NCBI GenBank assembly: GCA_022695795.1
Contig: MU404126.1
Location: 1 to 64,000, forward strand
Reading direction: 5' to 3'
Source: Biscogniauxia marginata
Taxonomy: Eukaryota > Ascomycota > Sordariomycetes > Xylariales > Xylariaceae
DNA length: 64,000 nucleotides
The notes beneath the pieces were generated by a model that did not search any database, was not told the DNA's origin, and saw only the letters and a program-made list of their open reading frames with translations. Numbering within the stretch: the first letter of the stretch is position 1; each line of letters begins with the position of its first letter. Positions 9,899 through 21,785 of the stretch are shown in pieces. The translations under genes and the position numbers were made by a program.

Positions 9899-12800
9899 AA
9901 AATAAATGTATTTATAATAACATCTTACGATGGCTACATTTTCCTCGAGCATGTTATCTTCACCCTAATTTCGAAAGAAACAACGAAGTAATTACCAAAA
10001 GTTATATATGTTACATCTCGGTATTATATAATATACACGACTTGCTCAAAACAGGTTTCGAAAAAAACGAGATTAAAAAAAAATTATAAGAATTATAAAA
10101 AGGACTATATTTTCTATAATGACTCGAAAAACGAACTAAATATAACACTAATTTATTTAGCTTTATAAAAAAATACTTAATAAAGTAATAAACAAAAACA
10201 CGTGCGACTAAACGGGGTTATAAACGAATTATTAAAACATACCTCAAAAAAAAAAGAAAACTTTTAAAAATTAATATAAACTTAAGGGGAGACATTAAAA
10301 TACCCCTAGTAAGTAAACTTAAGAATTATTCCTTTTATTCGAGGATAATTTAGAACTTTAAGAAATTCCGAATTAATAGAACAAATTTAAGTTATAAAAA
10401 GGTTCTCGAAAAAGAATTAAAGTTTTAATATATAAGGTTTTATATAAAAAATAAACCTCTCACCCCTTATTACGTGAAAGGTAATTAAAGAAACTATTTA
10501 AATAATGATTACTAGAAACACGCTTTTATAAAAGCCTAAAAATAAAAGGACATTTGGGTTATAACAACTAAAAAAAAACCAAAAAAAAAGGAATATGGAA
10601 AACCAAAAAACGATAAAGGCTCTCGCTAGTAAGGCAGCGAGAAGCCATAAACAGCAAGTTCTTATATAAAGTCTAGTCAAGACTTAATAATACTATTAAA
10701 ACCAGAATTAGGTATAATAAAAGGAAGTATAAAGCCCTTATAAACTCAGGAGTAAATAGAAGTTATATCTCAGCTAAAATAACTTAAAAAAACAAAATAC
10801 TATAAATATATAAATAAAGTTTATACTAATTATGGAACTTCGAAAGATACATATCTAGTTACGAGAATGGCAAAGTATTAAAAGAGATAGTCCCTCTCTC
10901 GGTAACCATTTAAGGACACCCCGAACAAGTCATTTTTAATATTACATATATATTAAATCATGACATAATACTAAGGATGAATTAGCTTAAAAAAAGCAAT
11001 CCACAAATAAATTTCGAGATAAACACGTTTTATTAAAATCAGAAATAAGAGGAATCAACCATTACGGGTTACGAGATAAGTACCGCAAGTAACTTTAAAG
11101 AAATAAATATAAAAACGAAACATATTACCTATATAATTTAAGCAATTAAACCTAAAAATTTAATAAAGAAAGTACCATGTAAATACCTCCGTTTTTATAA
11201 ATTATTTAAAAACAAAACAAAAAAAGAATTACTAAAACATAATTAATAGGATTACTAAATTTACTTCAAAAAAGGAAAATAACTAAAATTATTCCCAGTA
11301 TATTTTATAAATCAGGAAAAACAAAGAGCACTATAAAAAGGAATCTAGAAGGATCTCGACAAAGGATATATTCAAGAGTCAAAATCATCGTCAAGATACC
11401 CGGCAATCATGGTACCCAAAATTAATAAAAACGGAAAACAATATATCAATAAAGAAGGAAACCTAGTATAACGACAAGTAATCGACTACCGACACCTCAA
11501 TAAAATAACCAAAAAAAACGAATACTTATTACTATTAATAAAACTCATAAAAAGACAAATTAATAAGGCCCAAATCTTTATAGCACTAAACTTTCGTAAT
11601 AAATATTATATAATTAAAATAACTAAAAAACATAAATAATATATAACTTTCCAAATAATATATAGACATTATAAGTACAAGGTTATATTATTTAGACTTA
11701 TTAACACACCCGTTACATTTTAACATATAATTATAATAGTTCTTTATAAGTTTCTAAATAAATTTGTATTCGTTTATCTAAACGATATCCTAATTTACTC
11801 AAAAAACGAGAAGAAGCATAAGGAACATATAAAGCAAGTGTTGGAACCCTAGAAAAGGCGAACCTACTTATTTATCCGACTAAAAGTAAATAATATATCA
11901 AAAAACTAGACTATTTAGGGTTTATAATAAGTCCAAGAGAAATCCGTATTTAAAAAAGAAAAATAATAATAATCAAGAATTAACCAGAACTCAAGAGTGT
12001 TATAAACGTACGTGTATTTCTTGGCTTTATTAACTATGTTAAACAACTTATTAAAGATTTCGAGCGTATCGCTAAACCATTAATAAAACTAATTACCTTA
12101 ACGAAAACAAGAAAGGCTTTTCATTTCACTAAAGAAGCTAGGCAGGTTTTTCAACAACTAAAAAAAGTTGTAACTAGTAAAGTTATATGTAAACTTCTAA
12201 ACGAAAATAAAAAGAAATGACTAAGGATAAACGCCTTAAATTTCGCTATTAAAGCAGTCTTAAAGCAATTAAAAGATAATGGGAAATAGTACTTAATTAT
12301 GTACTTATTTAAAGCACTATATAATACTAAACTAAATTATTAAATTTATAATAAGGAGCTATTAACAGTCATTAAAGCACTAAAGGAATAAGAACCATAG
12401 CTTAGCGGAATTAAAGAACCTATTAATATCTATTTAAACCATAAGAACCTTACACGATTTATAATAATATAAACATTTAATCAAAGACACGAGCGTTAAA
12501 TAATTTTCTTGTTTAAGTTTAATTTTAAAATCTAATATATTAAGGGAAAAGAAAATATCTAAATAGATCTTCTTAGTAAAAGGGGAGATTATAAATCAAA
12601 AATTAATAAAAGAGATATCTAGATATTTAAACAACAAAATAACGAATTAGTTATATTAACTTATATGCGAATTAATATAAAAAACTAGAAACAACATTTT
12701 AAGGAAAATTACAATTAAAGGGAAAAACAATTACAGTCTTAATAAGGATCTAATAACGAACTTCTCTCGTATAAAAAAAGATATATATATTAGAATAAGT

Positions 12801-14105
12801 ACAGGACGAATTCGTTAAAGAATTCCACGAACATCCTCTATACGGCTATCAAGGGATTTTCAAAATAATGAAACGACTTTAGGAAAAATTCGACTTTTTA
12901 GGAATACGATAAACAGTTAAAAGAATTATGAAGAATTACAACATTTATAATAAGGTTAAAGCATCACGACATAAACTATATAAACTATTATAACTAACTT
13001 AAATACTTAATAAAGCATGATATATAATTACATGGGACTTTATAGTGAAATTTCTAGAATTAAAAGATCTTATTATAGGAATACATTATAACAATATATG
13101 GGTAATCGTTAATAAACTCACGAAATACGCCTACTTCTTATTATTTAATAAATCAAGCATAGTAAAACAATTAATTTTTAGCTTTTTAAAAGAGTACGTT
13201 AATAAATATGGGTTATTAAAACGTGTTATTTTAAATAGAAACAAGTTGTTTATATTAAAATTTTAGATTAACTTAATAAAACGAATAAGAATTAAATAAA
13301 AGTTGTTTATAACGTATTACCTTTAAATCGATAGATAGATAAAGAGATTAAACTAGATAATAAAACAATATTTATAAAACTATGTTAATTGAGAAATGAA
13401 TAATTAGGTAGAATTACTATTAATAGCCTAAATAGTATATAACATTTTAATTAATAAAGACATGAAGATATCACTATATAAAGCAATATACGGGTAAAAA
13501 GTGGAAGTTTAAAAACAACCGATTAAACTTACGAAAGCATTAAGAGTTAAAACGGAGACCTCGAAAGTAGAAGTACTATTCGAAAAGATTTAAGTAATAT
13601 AATAATAGTTATAAAAAGAATTATAATTTATTTAAAATAAAATAATAAAGTACTATAATAAAAAAAGAATTAAAGGACTAATTCTTAAGAGAGAAGATAT
13701 AGTTTATTTACTCCGCTAACGACAAGGCGTAACATTAAAAACACTTTAAATTAAAATAAAGCGACTTAGTAAAAAACTTAAATTCAAGAAATTAGGATTA
13801 TATAGGATTAAAAAGGTTATTTCGAAAGTTAATTATAAGTTAACACTATTAAAAAGATCTAAAATACATCTTGTATTTTATATTTCGCTTTTAAAACCAA
13901 CATTAAATAACGCCATATTAAAAAACTAACTAGAATTTAAGGAAAATCCTAATAAGTACGAAGTAAAAAAGATACTAGATTTAAAACGAGTTAAAGGTTA
14001 ATTATAATATTTTGTTAAATAAGAAGGTTACTTACCTAAGAAGAACACTTAAGAACCACTTAAGTATTTAGAGAATTTGATAAATAAACTTAAGAACTTT
14101 TATCG
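9899..14105 (+). pseudogene. pol relic of outer element (PR-RT-RH-IN-chromodomain)
   Basis: Plus-strand continuation of the outer element after the nested insertion. The protease motif at 10737-10760 reads LINSGVNRSYIS, where the catalytic Asp of the usual D-S-G is Asn. The reverse transcriptase starts about 11360 (VPKINKNGKQYINKEGN), and its catalytic box at 11775-11786 is YLND instead of YLDD. RNase H lies at about 12100-12600, with the motif Asp in the SDHKNL region also Asn. The integrase HHCC region (about 12800-12960) has its Cys pair read as Tyr. The longest clean piece is the integrase core at 13045-13266. The chromodomain is at 13951-14100, with Trp codons turned into TAA. It was transcribed toward the 3' LTR; now non-functional. 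Confidence 0.88.
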
Positions 14106-14680
14106 CTAGAACCTAAATCGCTTAGGGGGATTTAAGGACCCGGGTCGTGATCTAGTTAAGACTAGTCGAAGGAGGGGAAAACCTTTAAAGCAAGTACGCC
14201 TTACCTGGATACAAGTTAACGCAGCGATTTTTCCGTGTTTTGCTATTCTTTAAGGAGACGCTACTATTTAGTTACAATATACTCCTATTCCTCTAACTCT
14301 TTTAAACTTTAATAACCACGACGAACTATTTCCACTTTACGCTTTTTAAAGAAGTTTTGTTATTTTCGTAAACGAATTAAACGAGAAATGGCTATTTATA
14401 TTTCCTCTTATTAATATTTTAACTCGTTTTAATGTCTTTATTAAAGCTTTAATAAGAGCCTTTCCGTTATTAATTCTTCCTTGTTTAAACTTTTTTTCTC
14501 ACGCGAAATGTTTTATATAAACAAGAGAAATGTTTTGTTACCTCCGTAGTTGCGATTATTAACCTCTAAACATTCCTTATATTAAGAACAGCCCTTTACT
14601 ATTCTACATATTAATCCCTTTTTAATATAACGATCGCAAGGTATAACTTTAAAACTAAACAGGGAAATGGTTATAATGTT
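14092..14680 (-). pseudogene. Antisense Cys-cluster accessory frame of outer element, broken by stops
   Basis: Minus-strand frame between the chromodomain and the 3' LTR, the counterpart of 3022-3579. Near 14645-14570 it shows a Cys cluster with C-x2-C-like spacings (PCDRY, ICRIVKGC, KECLEV), some Cys now Tyr. This is followed by a helical part with RRGY-stop-SLKELEE, and a tail with SFD. In-frame stops are frequent. Its 3' end overlaps the end of pol. The start codon could not be fixed, so the right limit is approximate. Confidence 0.65.
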
Positions 14681-14815
14681 ATTTCTTTGGTAGTTTATAA
14701 ACAATTTCTTTTTCCTTAATAAAAAAGAATTCTTTTAAATACCACGATTAAACATAATAATAAAAAAAGAGATAAAGTTGATTTTTAAGATAAAAATAAT
14801 AAAAACAAGAAATAA

Positions 14816-15245
14816 TATTATAAATTAAAAGGTAGTTTTGTTTTTAGGCGTTATTACATATTAATTACGTAACTTTTATCCCTATTATTTATTGTTATAA
14901 AGAGATAATTAAGAGAAGATATATATATTATTTATCGGGATTAACAAATAATACGGAGAACTAAGAGATGCGCTAAATATAATCCTAAGGGACATTTATA
15001 TAAATAAGTTGGAATCTCCTTATTTGTTTATTTATTCATTTTTTTTTTATTCCTTAGTTATTAATTTAAGACTATAGTCACTTTTTAATATTATAGTAAG
15101 AGTACCTTGAAACCTCTTTAACGAACATAACATTGTGAATTAATTAAACCAATCTTAACCCACTATTACCTTCAAATCAAGAAAACCTAATACGTACTCA
15201 CCTGTGAAGTCAGCTGACTAGGAATACACAGGGAGGTTCGTCACA
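14816..15245 (+). repeat. 3' LTR of outer element
   Basis: 430-bp copy of 198-626. It is GC-preserved at its right end (CCTGTGAAGTCAGCTGACTA), where the 5' LTR is more mutated. It ends GTCACA and is followed by the GTATA duplication (15246-15250). Confidence 0.92.
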
Positions 15246-15250
15246 GTATA
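15246..15250. repeat. Target-site duplication GTATA, right copy
   Basis: Exact match to 193-197, directly abutting the end of the outer 3' LTR. Confidence 0.88.
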
Positions 15251-16640
15251 CCTTAAAATTAATTAAGTTATAAAATTTTTTTAAAATTTTTATTATTTTT
15301 TAAGTTTTAATTTTCTTTTTTAAAAGCTTTATATTTTTACTTTATAAAATAACTTTTAATAATAAATAATTAAATTTAAAAATGAGTTTTATTATTATTA
15401 AAACTTTAATAAATAATATATTAAAAAACGATAAATCGAAAATATAACTGTTTTTATAAGTTAATTTAATTAATTAATTTATTATGTGGTTTTTTTATAT
15501 AATATATAAGTATTTAGTTTTTAATTAAAATGTTATATATTTATATTATTTATTACAAAGTAGTTTTTAAAGGGTTTAAAAGTTAAAAGGTATTTTATAA
15601 TAAGTCTTATTATAAACTTTTTATAAAAATATAAAAATGTATAATTATTAATATATAATTATATTATATTTTTATAATAAATTAATTAACGTTTTTTATT
15701 AATAAGTCGAGGGCCTTTTTAATGTATATTATAACTTTAAAGCGGTTTTTCTTTTTTATGTTTTATAAGTTTATTAAATTATATATATTATATTTTAAAT
15801 GAGTTTAAGTTTAATTATCGTTTTATTTAAATATTCATAATTTTATAATTATTATATTTTTTATATTTTTTATTTAATAACGTTAAAAAAAGTAAGATAT
15901 ATTATTTAAAACTTGTTAATATTATATATTATTATATTAATAACGTGGTCCACTCGCTTATATGGACCACTTACTTATAAAACATGTTAACTAATAATAT
16001 CGGGTTTAATTTAAATATTAATTAAAGGTTTTAACGTATTTTTTAATTATTTTATAATAACTAAATTAATTATTTTAAAAAAATAAACGAAGTTATTTAA
16101 AGTTATTATTAACTTAATAATAACGTTTTTTAAATTTTAAATTTTTATTCGAGTTTAATATATTATTTATTAATTATATTTTATGAAAAAAAACTTTATA
16201 TTAAAAGTATTTTTAATGTTTTTTTTCAGTTATAATTAATTTTAAAAGTAATTTAATACTTTATAATTTAATTTTTTTACGCCGTTAAAAATTAATTATT
16301 ATTAAAGTTTTAAAAATCTTTATTTAAATCGCTTTTTTAATGTTTTAATTTATTAAGTTAAATTATTAATAGTGGTATAACTAATTTACAAGGGACCTTA
16401 AGCCTTAAAAGTGTATATAAGAGGTGTATATTACACACCCCCTCGAATAAATTAATTACCTTAATAAACATTAATATTACACTAGTCTCGCCTTTATTTT
16501 TCATATTATTATTCGTTACTTTGTTTTCATTTATATATATACCTACTAATAATTATTAACGTTATTAAAGTGTTTAATAATACATTTATATTATTATTAA
16601 TAATAACTTGCGTATAAAAAATAAATGCAAGGAAAGGTGA
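15251..16640. other. Unassigned AT-rich relic
   Basis: Very AT-rich sequence with stops in every frame and no domain I recognise; probably another heavily RIP-mutated repeat. Two details stand out. A spaced inverted repeat GTGGTCCA (15945-15952) / TGGACCAC (15963-15970) keeps its G and C. A near-palindromic GGTGTATATTACACACC lies around 16423-16439. At about 16,640 the composition changes abruptly to ordinary genic DNA. Confidence 0.6.
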
Positions 16641-17427
16641 TAAAATTATTAATACTTTACGAGCTGCCTAGCTCGGGCTTCTAAATACATCGTGGATTTA
16701 TTTCAATATTTGCCTACCTTGGCTTGCACAGGCTAGTCCCTTTTCTACCTGTAGTGTATAGTGTTCTATCACCAACCAACAACAAAAGGAATGGGTTTTA
16801 AAAGTGGTTAATTGAATGAAAATCTAACGAAACGCAAAACGCGGAGAAAACTACTCTAGCCGGATAATCCGCCGGCCCGGCTCACAATAGCTTCACAATT
16901 GCCGCACCCCACCGCCCTCAGCGAAGTTTCTACTGGCCCAAGCTTTAAAGGCTTAGTTCTACGAAAAGAAAAGAAAATTCCTGGCTGCACTGAATTTTCT
17001 TCCCCCTTCAACTTCGCACAAAAAAACACGATTTCTCAATCGCTATAGTCATTTCGGCGACCACATCACTATAGCGATGGCTAAATCGAAAATACCATCG
17101 TACAACAGAGCTAGTGCTCTCAGGTTGGACTTTAGAGCAGACTTACAATAGTTCGCTGATCATTTTTTGGCCCAGAGCTGAGGTAATGTTGGAGCACGAT
17201 GGGGGTGCCTGGCTGTGTGTGCTGGCCGCGAGCGCCTAAGACCGGCAATGGCCGGCTCTTTGCCGCCGCGGCGACTGTCAATAATGTACCCCGCGGGTAT
17301 TTAAGACACGTACATTGGCATTTTACCTTCGACTAACCTCGGGCCGCTCACTGTACAGCTCCAGAATGAAAGTTTATAGAAACTCTCCAGGCTAGCACTG
17401 AACCCTATCTGCGCCATTCTGATCAGC
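16641..17427. promoter_or_regulatory. Upstream region of the HIBADH gene
   Basis: No coding sequence seen. It holds an exact 11-bp inverted repeat ATCGCTATAGT (17039-17049) / ACTATAGCGAT (17068-17078) with an 18-bp spacer, and a near-palindromic TACCCCGCGGGTA followed by TATTTAAG around 17286-17305. Both lie within 400 bp of the start codon and could be regulatory, which is inference. Confidence 0.45.
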
Positions 17428-18716
17428 ATGAGAGTTCAGAGCATCGTGCGGCAATCTCTCGTCGCTCAAAAACGGGCCTTCTCGTCTACGCCCCGAAGAT
17501 TGGATAACTATGGCTTCATAGGTCTGGGCCAGATGGTATGTCTTCCCCAACACAGCCCGTGTAACGCAATTCAAGCCGCCGCTGACAGACAACTGTTTTG
17601 TTCAGGGCTACCAAATGGCCAAAAACCTCCAATCGAGACTCCCGCCTGGCGATTCCATACGCCTCTTTGATATCAACAAGGAGGCAATGCATCGACTAGC
17701 CGAGGAAATGCGAACATCGCAAGTTGGTGGTGCTGCGGTCACACTCGCGCAGAATGCTAACGAAGCCGCAACAGAAGTAGTATGTTCTCTCGTTTCTCCT
17801 TCGTCTCTACTTACTTCCATTTACTTTCTATGATGAGCACTGTTCTATCTATGATCTAAGTTGGGGCCGGCTTGCCGGTCTTCCTGTGATTATCCATACA
17901 TTATAAAGCCAATCCTCTGAAGAAGTCCACCAACCGTTTTAGGCCAATTCACCTTTAAATCCGCGTTGAGGTCTCTAGCTAATTGGCGCATTGCAGGATA
18001 TAGTAATCACGGTCTTGCCCGAGCCATCCCACGTCAAGGGCGTCTATGCCGAGATAATAACGCCGGACTTGCCACAAAAAGATAGGATTTACATCGATTG
18101 CTCAACGATCGACCCATCTTCTTCTCGAGAGGTGGCCAAGTTAGTGTCAATAGCAAAGCAAGGACAGTTTGTCGATGCTCCCATGTCTGGTGGTGTCGTG
18201 GGAGCGGCTGCGGGAAGTCTGACCTTTATGCTCGGTGCCCCAGACGGGCTGGTGCCCAAGATTGAACCGATCCTGCTACGAATGGGGAAGCGTGTGTTGC
18301 ACTGTGGTATCCAAGGCACGGGGTTGAGCGCCAAGTTGGCCAATAACTACCTGCTTGCTATTAACAATATCGCGACGGCCGAGGCGATGAACCTCGGCAT
18401 CAGGTGGGGCCTCGAGCCAAAGACATTAGCTAACATCCTCAACGTAAGCACCGGTAAGTGCTGGCCAAGTGAAGTAAACAATCCTGTGAAAGGGGTTGTC
18501 GAGACCGCACCAGCCAATCGTGATTATTCCGGGGGGTTTGGCATAAGCTTGATGAAGAAAGATCTCAAGCTCGCCATCGTAGCCGCGAAAGAGGCAGACG
18601 CAAGGCTAGAACTTGGCGGCCGCGCGCGGGAAGTGTACGAAGAAGCAGAGAAGGACGAAAGGTGCAAGGGCAGAGACTTTTCTGTCGTATACAGGTTCAT
18701 AGGGGGAAAGGAGTAG
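17428..18716 (+). CDS. 3-hydroxyisobutyrate dehydrogenase, mitochondrial
   Basis: Three exons: 17428-17535, 17606-17779, 17997-18716; 333 aa, usual for the family. It should oxidise 3-hydroxyisobutyrate to methylmalonate semialdehyde with NAD+ in valine breakdown. The first about 25 residues are Arg/Ser-rich without acids and end in a FSSTPRR segment, typical of a mitochondrial presequence. A Rossmann NAD-binding motif GFIGLGQMGYQMA follows at 29-41, spliced across intron 1. The substrate-loop DAPMSGG is at 154-160 and the family Lys in GLSAKLANN at about 207. Intron 1 is 70 nt and intron 2 is 217 nt. It is the first gene beside the AT-rich block, yet its own sequence is intact and shows no RIP damage. 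Confidence 0.93.
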
Positions 18717-19736
18717 CTATATAACTAAGGGTGATTGATTATAGTCCCGAATCTTCCAGTAAGTAGCATCTAAGCAATAGGAAACCCTACATACCTATTT
18801 AATCATATATTTCTTTTTATATAAACTGTCTTTGGCGTGATAATCAGGAGTGTACGACACTCTGCCGGGAATACTCAAATATTTACTAAAGCATGCCAGC
18901 TGCATTAGTCGCTCCGTAGCGTGCCGGATCGATGCGGTTCCGGCGAACTGGTCATCAATTCCGCCCGGGCTCCACATCTTCATCTTTTCTTTTACGTCGT
19001 AGACGATCTCATTGGTATTCAGATTCTTACCCGTATTCGCAAAGATTTCAGTTTACCTTGGCCGTGTAACATTGCGGCGCCAGGGGGCTTGCTTTTTGCG
19101 CCTAGTCACTTCACGCTCATAACCTAATGCCTAATCTCATGGGCTTCTTTCCTCGTAAAATAGTGCCAGGGGGGGAGACTAACACCTAACACCTAACACT
19201 GCGCGTGGGTTCTACGATCGACTTTCCCGAATCGATGGATGACTCTAAGCGAGTTCTTTAGGGTCCCTTGGCTTGACGTATCAGAAGGCTTGCTTTCCTC
19301 GGGATCGGTACGATTCCGCATTTCATAGATCTCGGGCGATCTAGAATGGGGCTTATATGAATATTATATATCAATGACTACCTCCTATACACATGGTAAC
19401 GCACACACGTTGCTGACATGGCTGTTGGAGTCGCAAGCCCTACTTTGCGTCCTATCCTTCTTTCTCTTTCTACCGCCCGTAAGGTGGTTTAGTAGGTCTT
19501 TGTTCATATTGCCTCGGTTCCTTGTATTGTTCGCCCGTAGTGAAAACAACGCCACCACGTTCTTTGGTCGAAATCCCCCTATCCCCCTTGCATTCTGGAA
19601 TTCAAATATAACCATATTATTATCATCAGATGATAACCGACATAATCGGAGTTTTAAACAATAAAATCTAGCGGAGAGGCCATCTGGCTTGATGAGGACG
19701 GTTCGAATAGGGGAAACATAGGTATATATATGAAAG
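18717..19736. other. Intergenic, HIBADH to RTA1-like gene
   Basis: About 1 kb with no supported gene. Short frames on both strands lack recognisable motifs. An ATG at 19730, out of frame with and 7 nt before the RTA1-like start at 19737, would open a 77-codon overlapping upstream frame if transcribed. Confidence 0.5.
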
Positions 19737-21255
19737 ATGTCGTCGAACACGACCACACCCCAACACACATCATTCAGGGAATGTACCGAGGTTGGCCCCT
19801 TATGCCCCGTCGAGGCCACCGTCTTGGGATACTATCCCAACCTCGGGATCAACGCCTTCCTTGCCGCCGGCTTCGGCCTGTGCATCCTCGGGATCGCCGG
19901 CACGGGCATCTGGAAGAGGACCTGGGGATACTCGGCCGCGCTGACGGCGGGATGCGTACTTGAGTTTGCAGGTATGTGTGTGTTCGCTTCTACAATTCCT
20001 TGGTCCTTTCCCCCCCTTTTCTCTCTTTCGCTAGTAAAAAAAACTCCTTTGAGGGACAAGGGAGAAGGCGAAGAAGAAGAAGAAGAAGAAGAAGACGAGA
20101 GCTCTCTCTTACCAACACGAGAAATATCTACCACACAACTTGTATAAAAAAATTTTCCTAACGCCGGTTTTTTTTGGTTTTTTTTTAAACCTAGGCTACA
20201 TCGCGCGCGTGCAGCTGTCGTCGAACCCGTGGGACTCGGGCGCGTTCCAGACGCAGATCTGCGCCATCATCCTGGCGCCGACGCTGATCTGCATCAGCGT
20301 GTACCTGACGCTCAAGCACGCGGCGCTGTCGGTGGCGCCGCGGCTGTCGCGCCTGCGCCCGCGCCTCTACCCGCTCGTCTTCGTCCCCACCGACGTCTCC
20401 TGCCTCGTCCTCCAGGCCATCGGCGGCGGCCTCGCCGCCAGCGCGGGGAACGACGACCCGGCCCTGCTGCTCGCCGGCGACCGCGTCATCATCGCCGGCA
20501 TCGCCCTCCAGTGCGCCGTGCTCGCGCTGTTCGGCGCCCTCTGCGCCGATTACTTCGTCAGGGTCCGGCGGTGGATCGCGAGCCCGGGGGCGGGGGCGGG
20601 TGAGGGAGAGGAAGAGGAGAGGGCGGGGGCGAGGGAGATGTGGGGGGATAGGCGCTTTAGGATGTTCTGCTACGCTGTCACCGGCGCGTATTCGGGGATC
20701 CTGATTAGGTGCATTTATCGGTGAGTTTTTTTGGGAGGGTAGCTCCCCTTGTCTGGATGAAGAAAAGGGGGATATGCTAATGAGATGTTTTTTTATTAAC
20801 GCAGTATCGCGGAAATGGCCGGCGGCTGGGGAAACCCCATCATGCAAGACGAGCCGTCGTTCGTCGTGCTCGAGGGATTGTGAGTCTTCTTTTATTATCA
20901 CCCCACCTTTACCCCTATATCCCCTTGAGTCTATCTATATCTCCACCTCACTCACCTTATCCCCTTCATACACGTCGTAGGCCAAGTTGCACACTAATAC
21001 CCACCACAAATAAACAGCATGATCTTCATCCCCGTCGTCCTCCTAACCGCCTTCCCGCCCGGCGTCCTGTTCCCAGCCATGGCGGAGCGCGAAGCTCAGC
21101 GCTTCCGTTCCAAGAAGCGGAAGACCAAGGAGGAGAAGGCCGGCAAGGTGACGGAGGAGCCGATCACATCGGGCGATGAAGACCAGGGCCAGGAACGCGG
21201 GGTCGTGGCCGCCGAGGGAGGACATCAAGGAAAGGAGGGCGCGGAGACGGTGTAG
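19737..21255 (+). CDS. RTA1-like seven-helix membrane protein
   Basis: Four exons: 19737-19971, 20195-20720, 20805-20879, 21018-21255; 357 aa. All junctions keep phase and join family motifs: VLEFAG to YIARV, CIYR to IAEMAGGWGNPIMQDE, VLEG to FMIFIPVVLLTAFPPG. The family (RTA1/RTM1, lipid-translocating exporter type) comprises fungal plasma- or vacuolar-membrane proteins linked to resistance to 7-aminocholesterol and similar compounds; the substrate here is unknown. Hydrophobic segments begin about residue 35 and continue to the PPGVLFPAM motif. The tail is charged (KKRKTKEEK). Intron 1 (223 nt) carries a GAA trinucleotide run at about 20068-20095 and a CTAAC branch-like site 33 nt before its acceptor. 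Exon 2 is much richer in GC than the flanks. Confidence 0.88.
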
Positions 21256-21785
21256 ACGGTTGGAATTTTACTACCTAATATTACCGGGGGCTTATTATGC
21301 CCGCTCAGTCTCTACATGTAGACGTTATAAACAATAGAAAAGTAGGTCTTATAGAGCACCTACAGAATTTAATGCCTCCCGAGTATTCAAATTTATCCGC
21401 TAAACCTCAATCGTCGCTTGAATACATGCACGCAGCACCCATATCGAGCGAAGTAATGGCCAGACAAAACCCCCCAAGGCTAGACGTATTAAAAAGGCTA
21501 GATTGCGCAGTTCGCAGAAATGCGAATACTCAGGGGTTTTACAATGCTATATTCATAGTATTTATTACGCGGCCATAGCTTTTTGAGGGGTATTGTATTA
21601 TTGTCTGAGTGGAATCTATAACATTCTCTCGCATGTGTATCATACAGTTTACATCATTCCCACGCTTCCAATATCCCATGTCCTTAAAACCACCTAGAAC
21701 ACCCCCGCCCATTAACCAATATCAATACAAAAAGACGTTCAAATCGTTTTTCAGAAAATCTGTCGATCCTTCCCCTCCTAATGTG
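21256..21785. other. Shared 3' intergenic space
   Basis: 530 bp between two convergent genes, AT-richer than both. I see no gene or notable structure in it. Confidence 0.6.

Larger units (their letters stand above)
198..15245 (+). mobile_element. Outer Ty3/Gypsy chromovirus, RIP-degraded, split by a nested element
   Basis: A complete but dead LTR retrotransposon read on the plus strand. Its 5' LTR (198-626) and 3' LTR (14816-15245) are alike and oriented the same way, begin TGTTAC or its RIP form TATTAT, and end GTCACA. The 5-bp target duplication GTATA is present at 193-197 and 15246-15250. Internal order is gag, protease, reverse transcriptase, RNase H, integrase, chromodomain, which defines a chromovirus (Metaviridae). 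The interior is interrupted at 2385-9893 by a second element in the opposite orientation. Without that insertion it would be about 7.5 kb. Stops are dense in all domains and differences from the inner copy are mostly C/T or G/A, as expected after RIP. The element cannot encode working proteins. Confidence 0.93.

Noticed and set aside
10498..10680. Minus-strand 60-codon frame rich in Phe/Trp
   Set aside because: It is antisense to the outer element's pol relic and its composition follows from A-rich RIP sequence on the other strand.
18795..18983. Minus-strand 62-codon frame downstream of HIBADH
   Set aside because: It has no recognised motif and lies in a 3' flank. A gene fragment cannot be excluded but nothing supports one.
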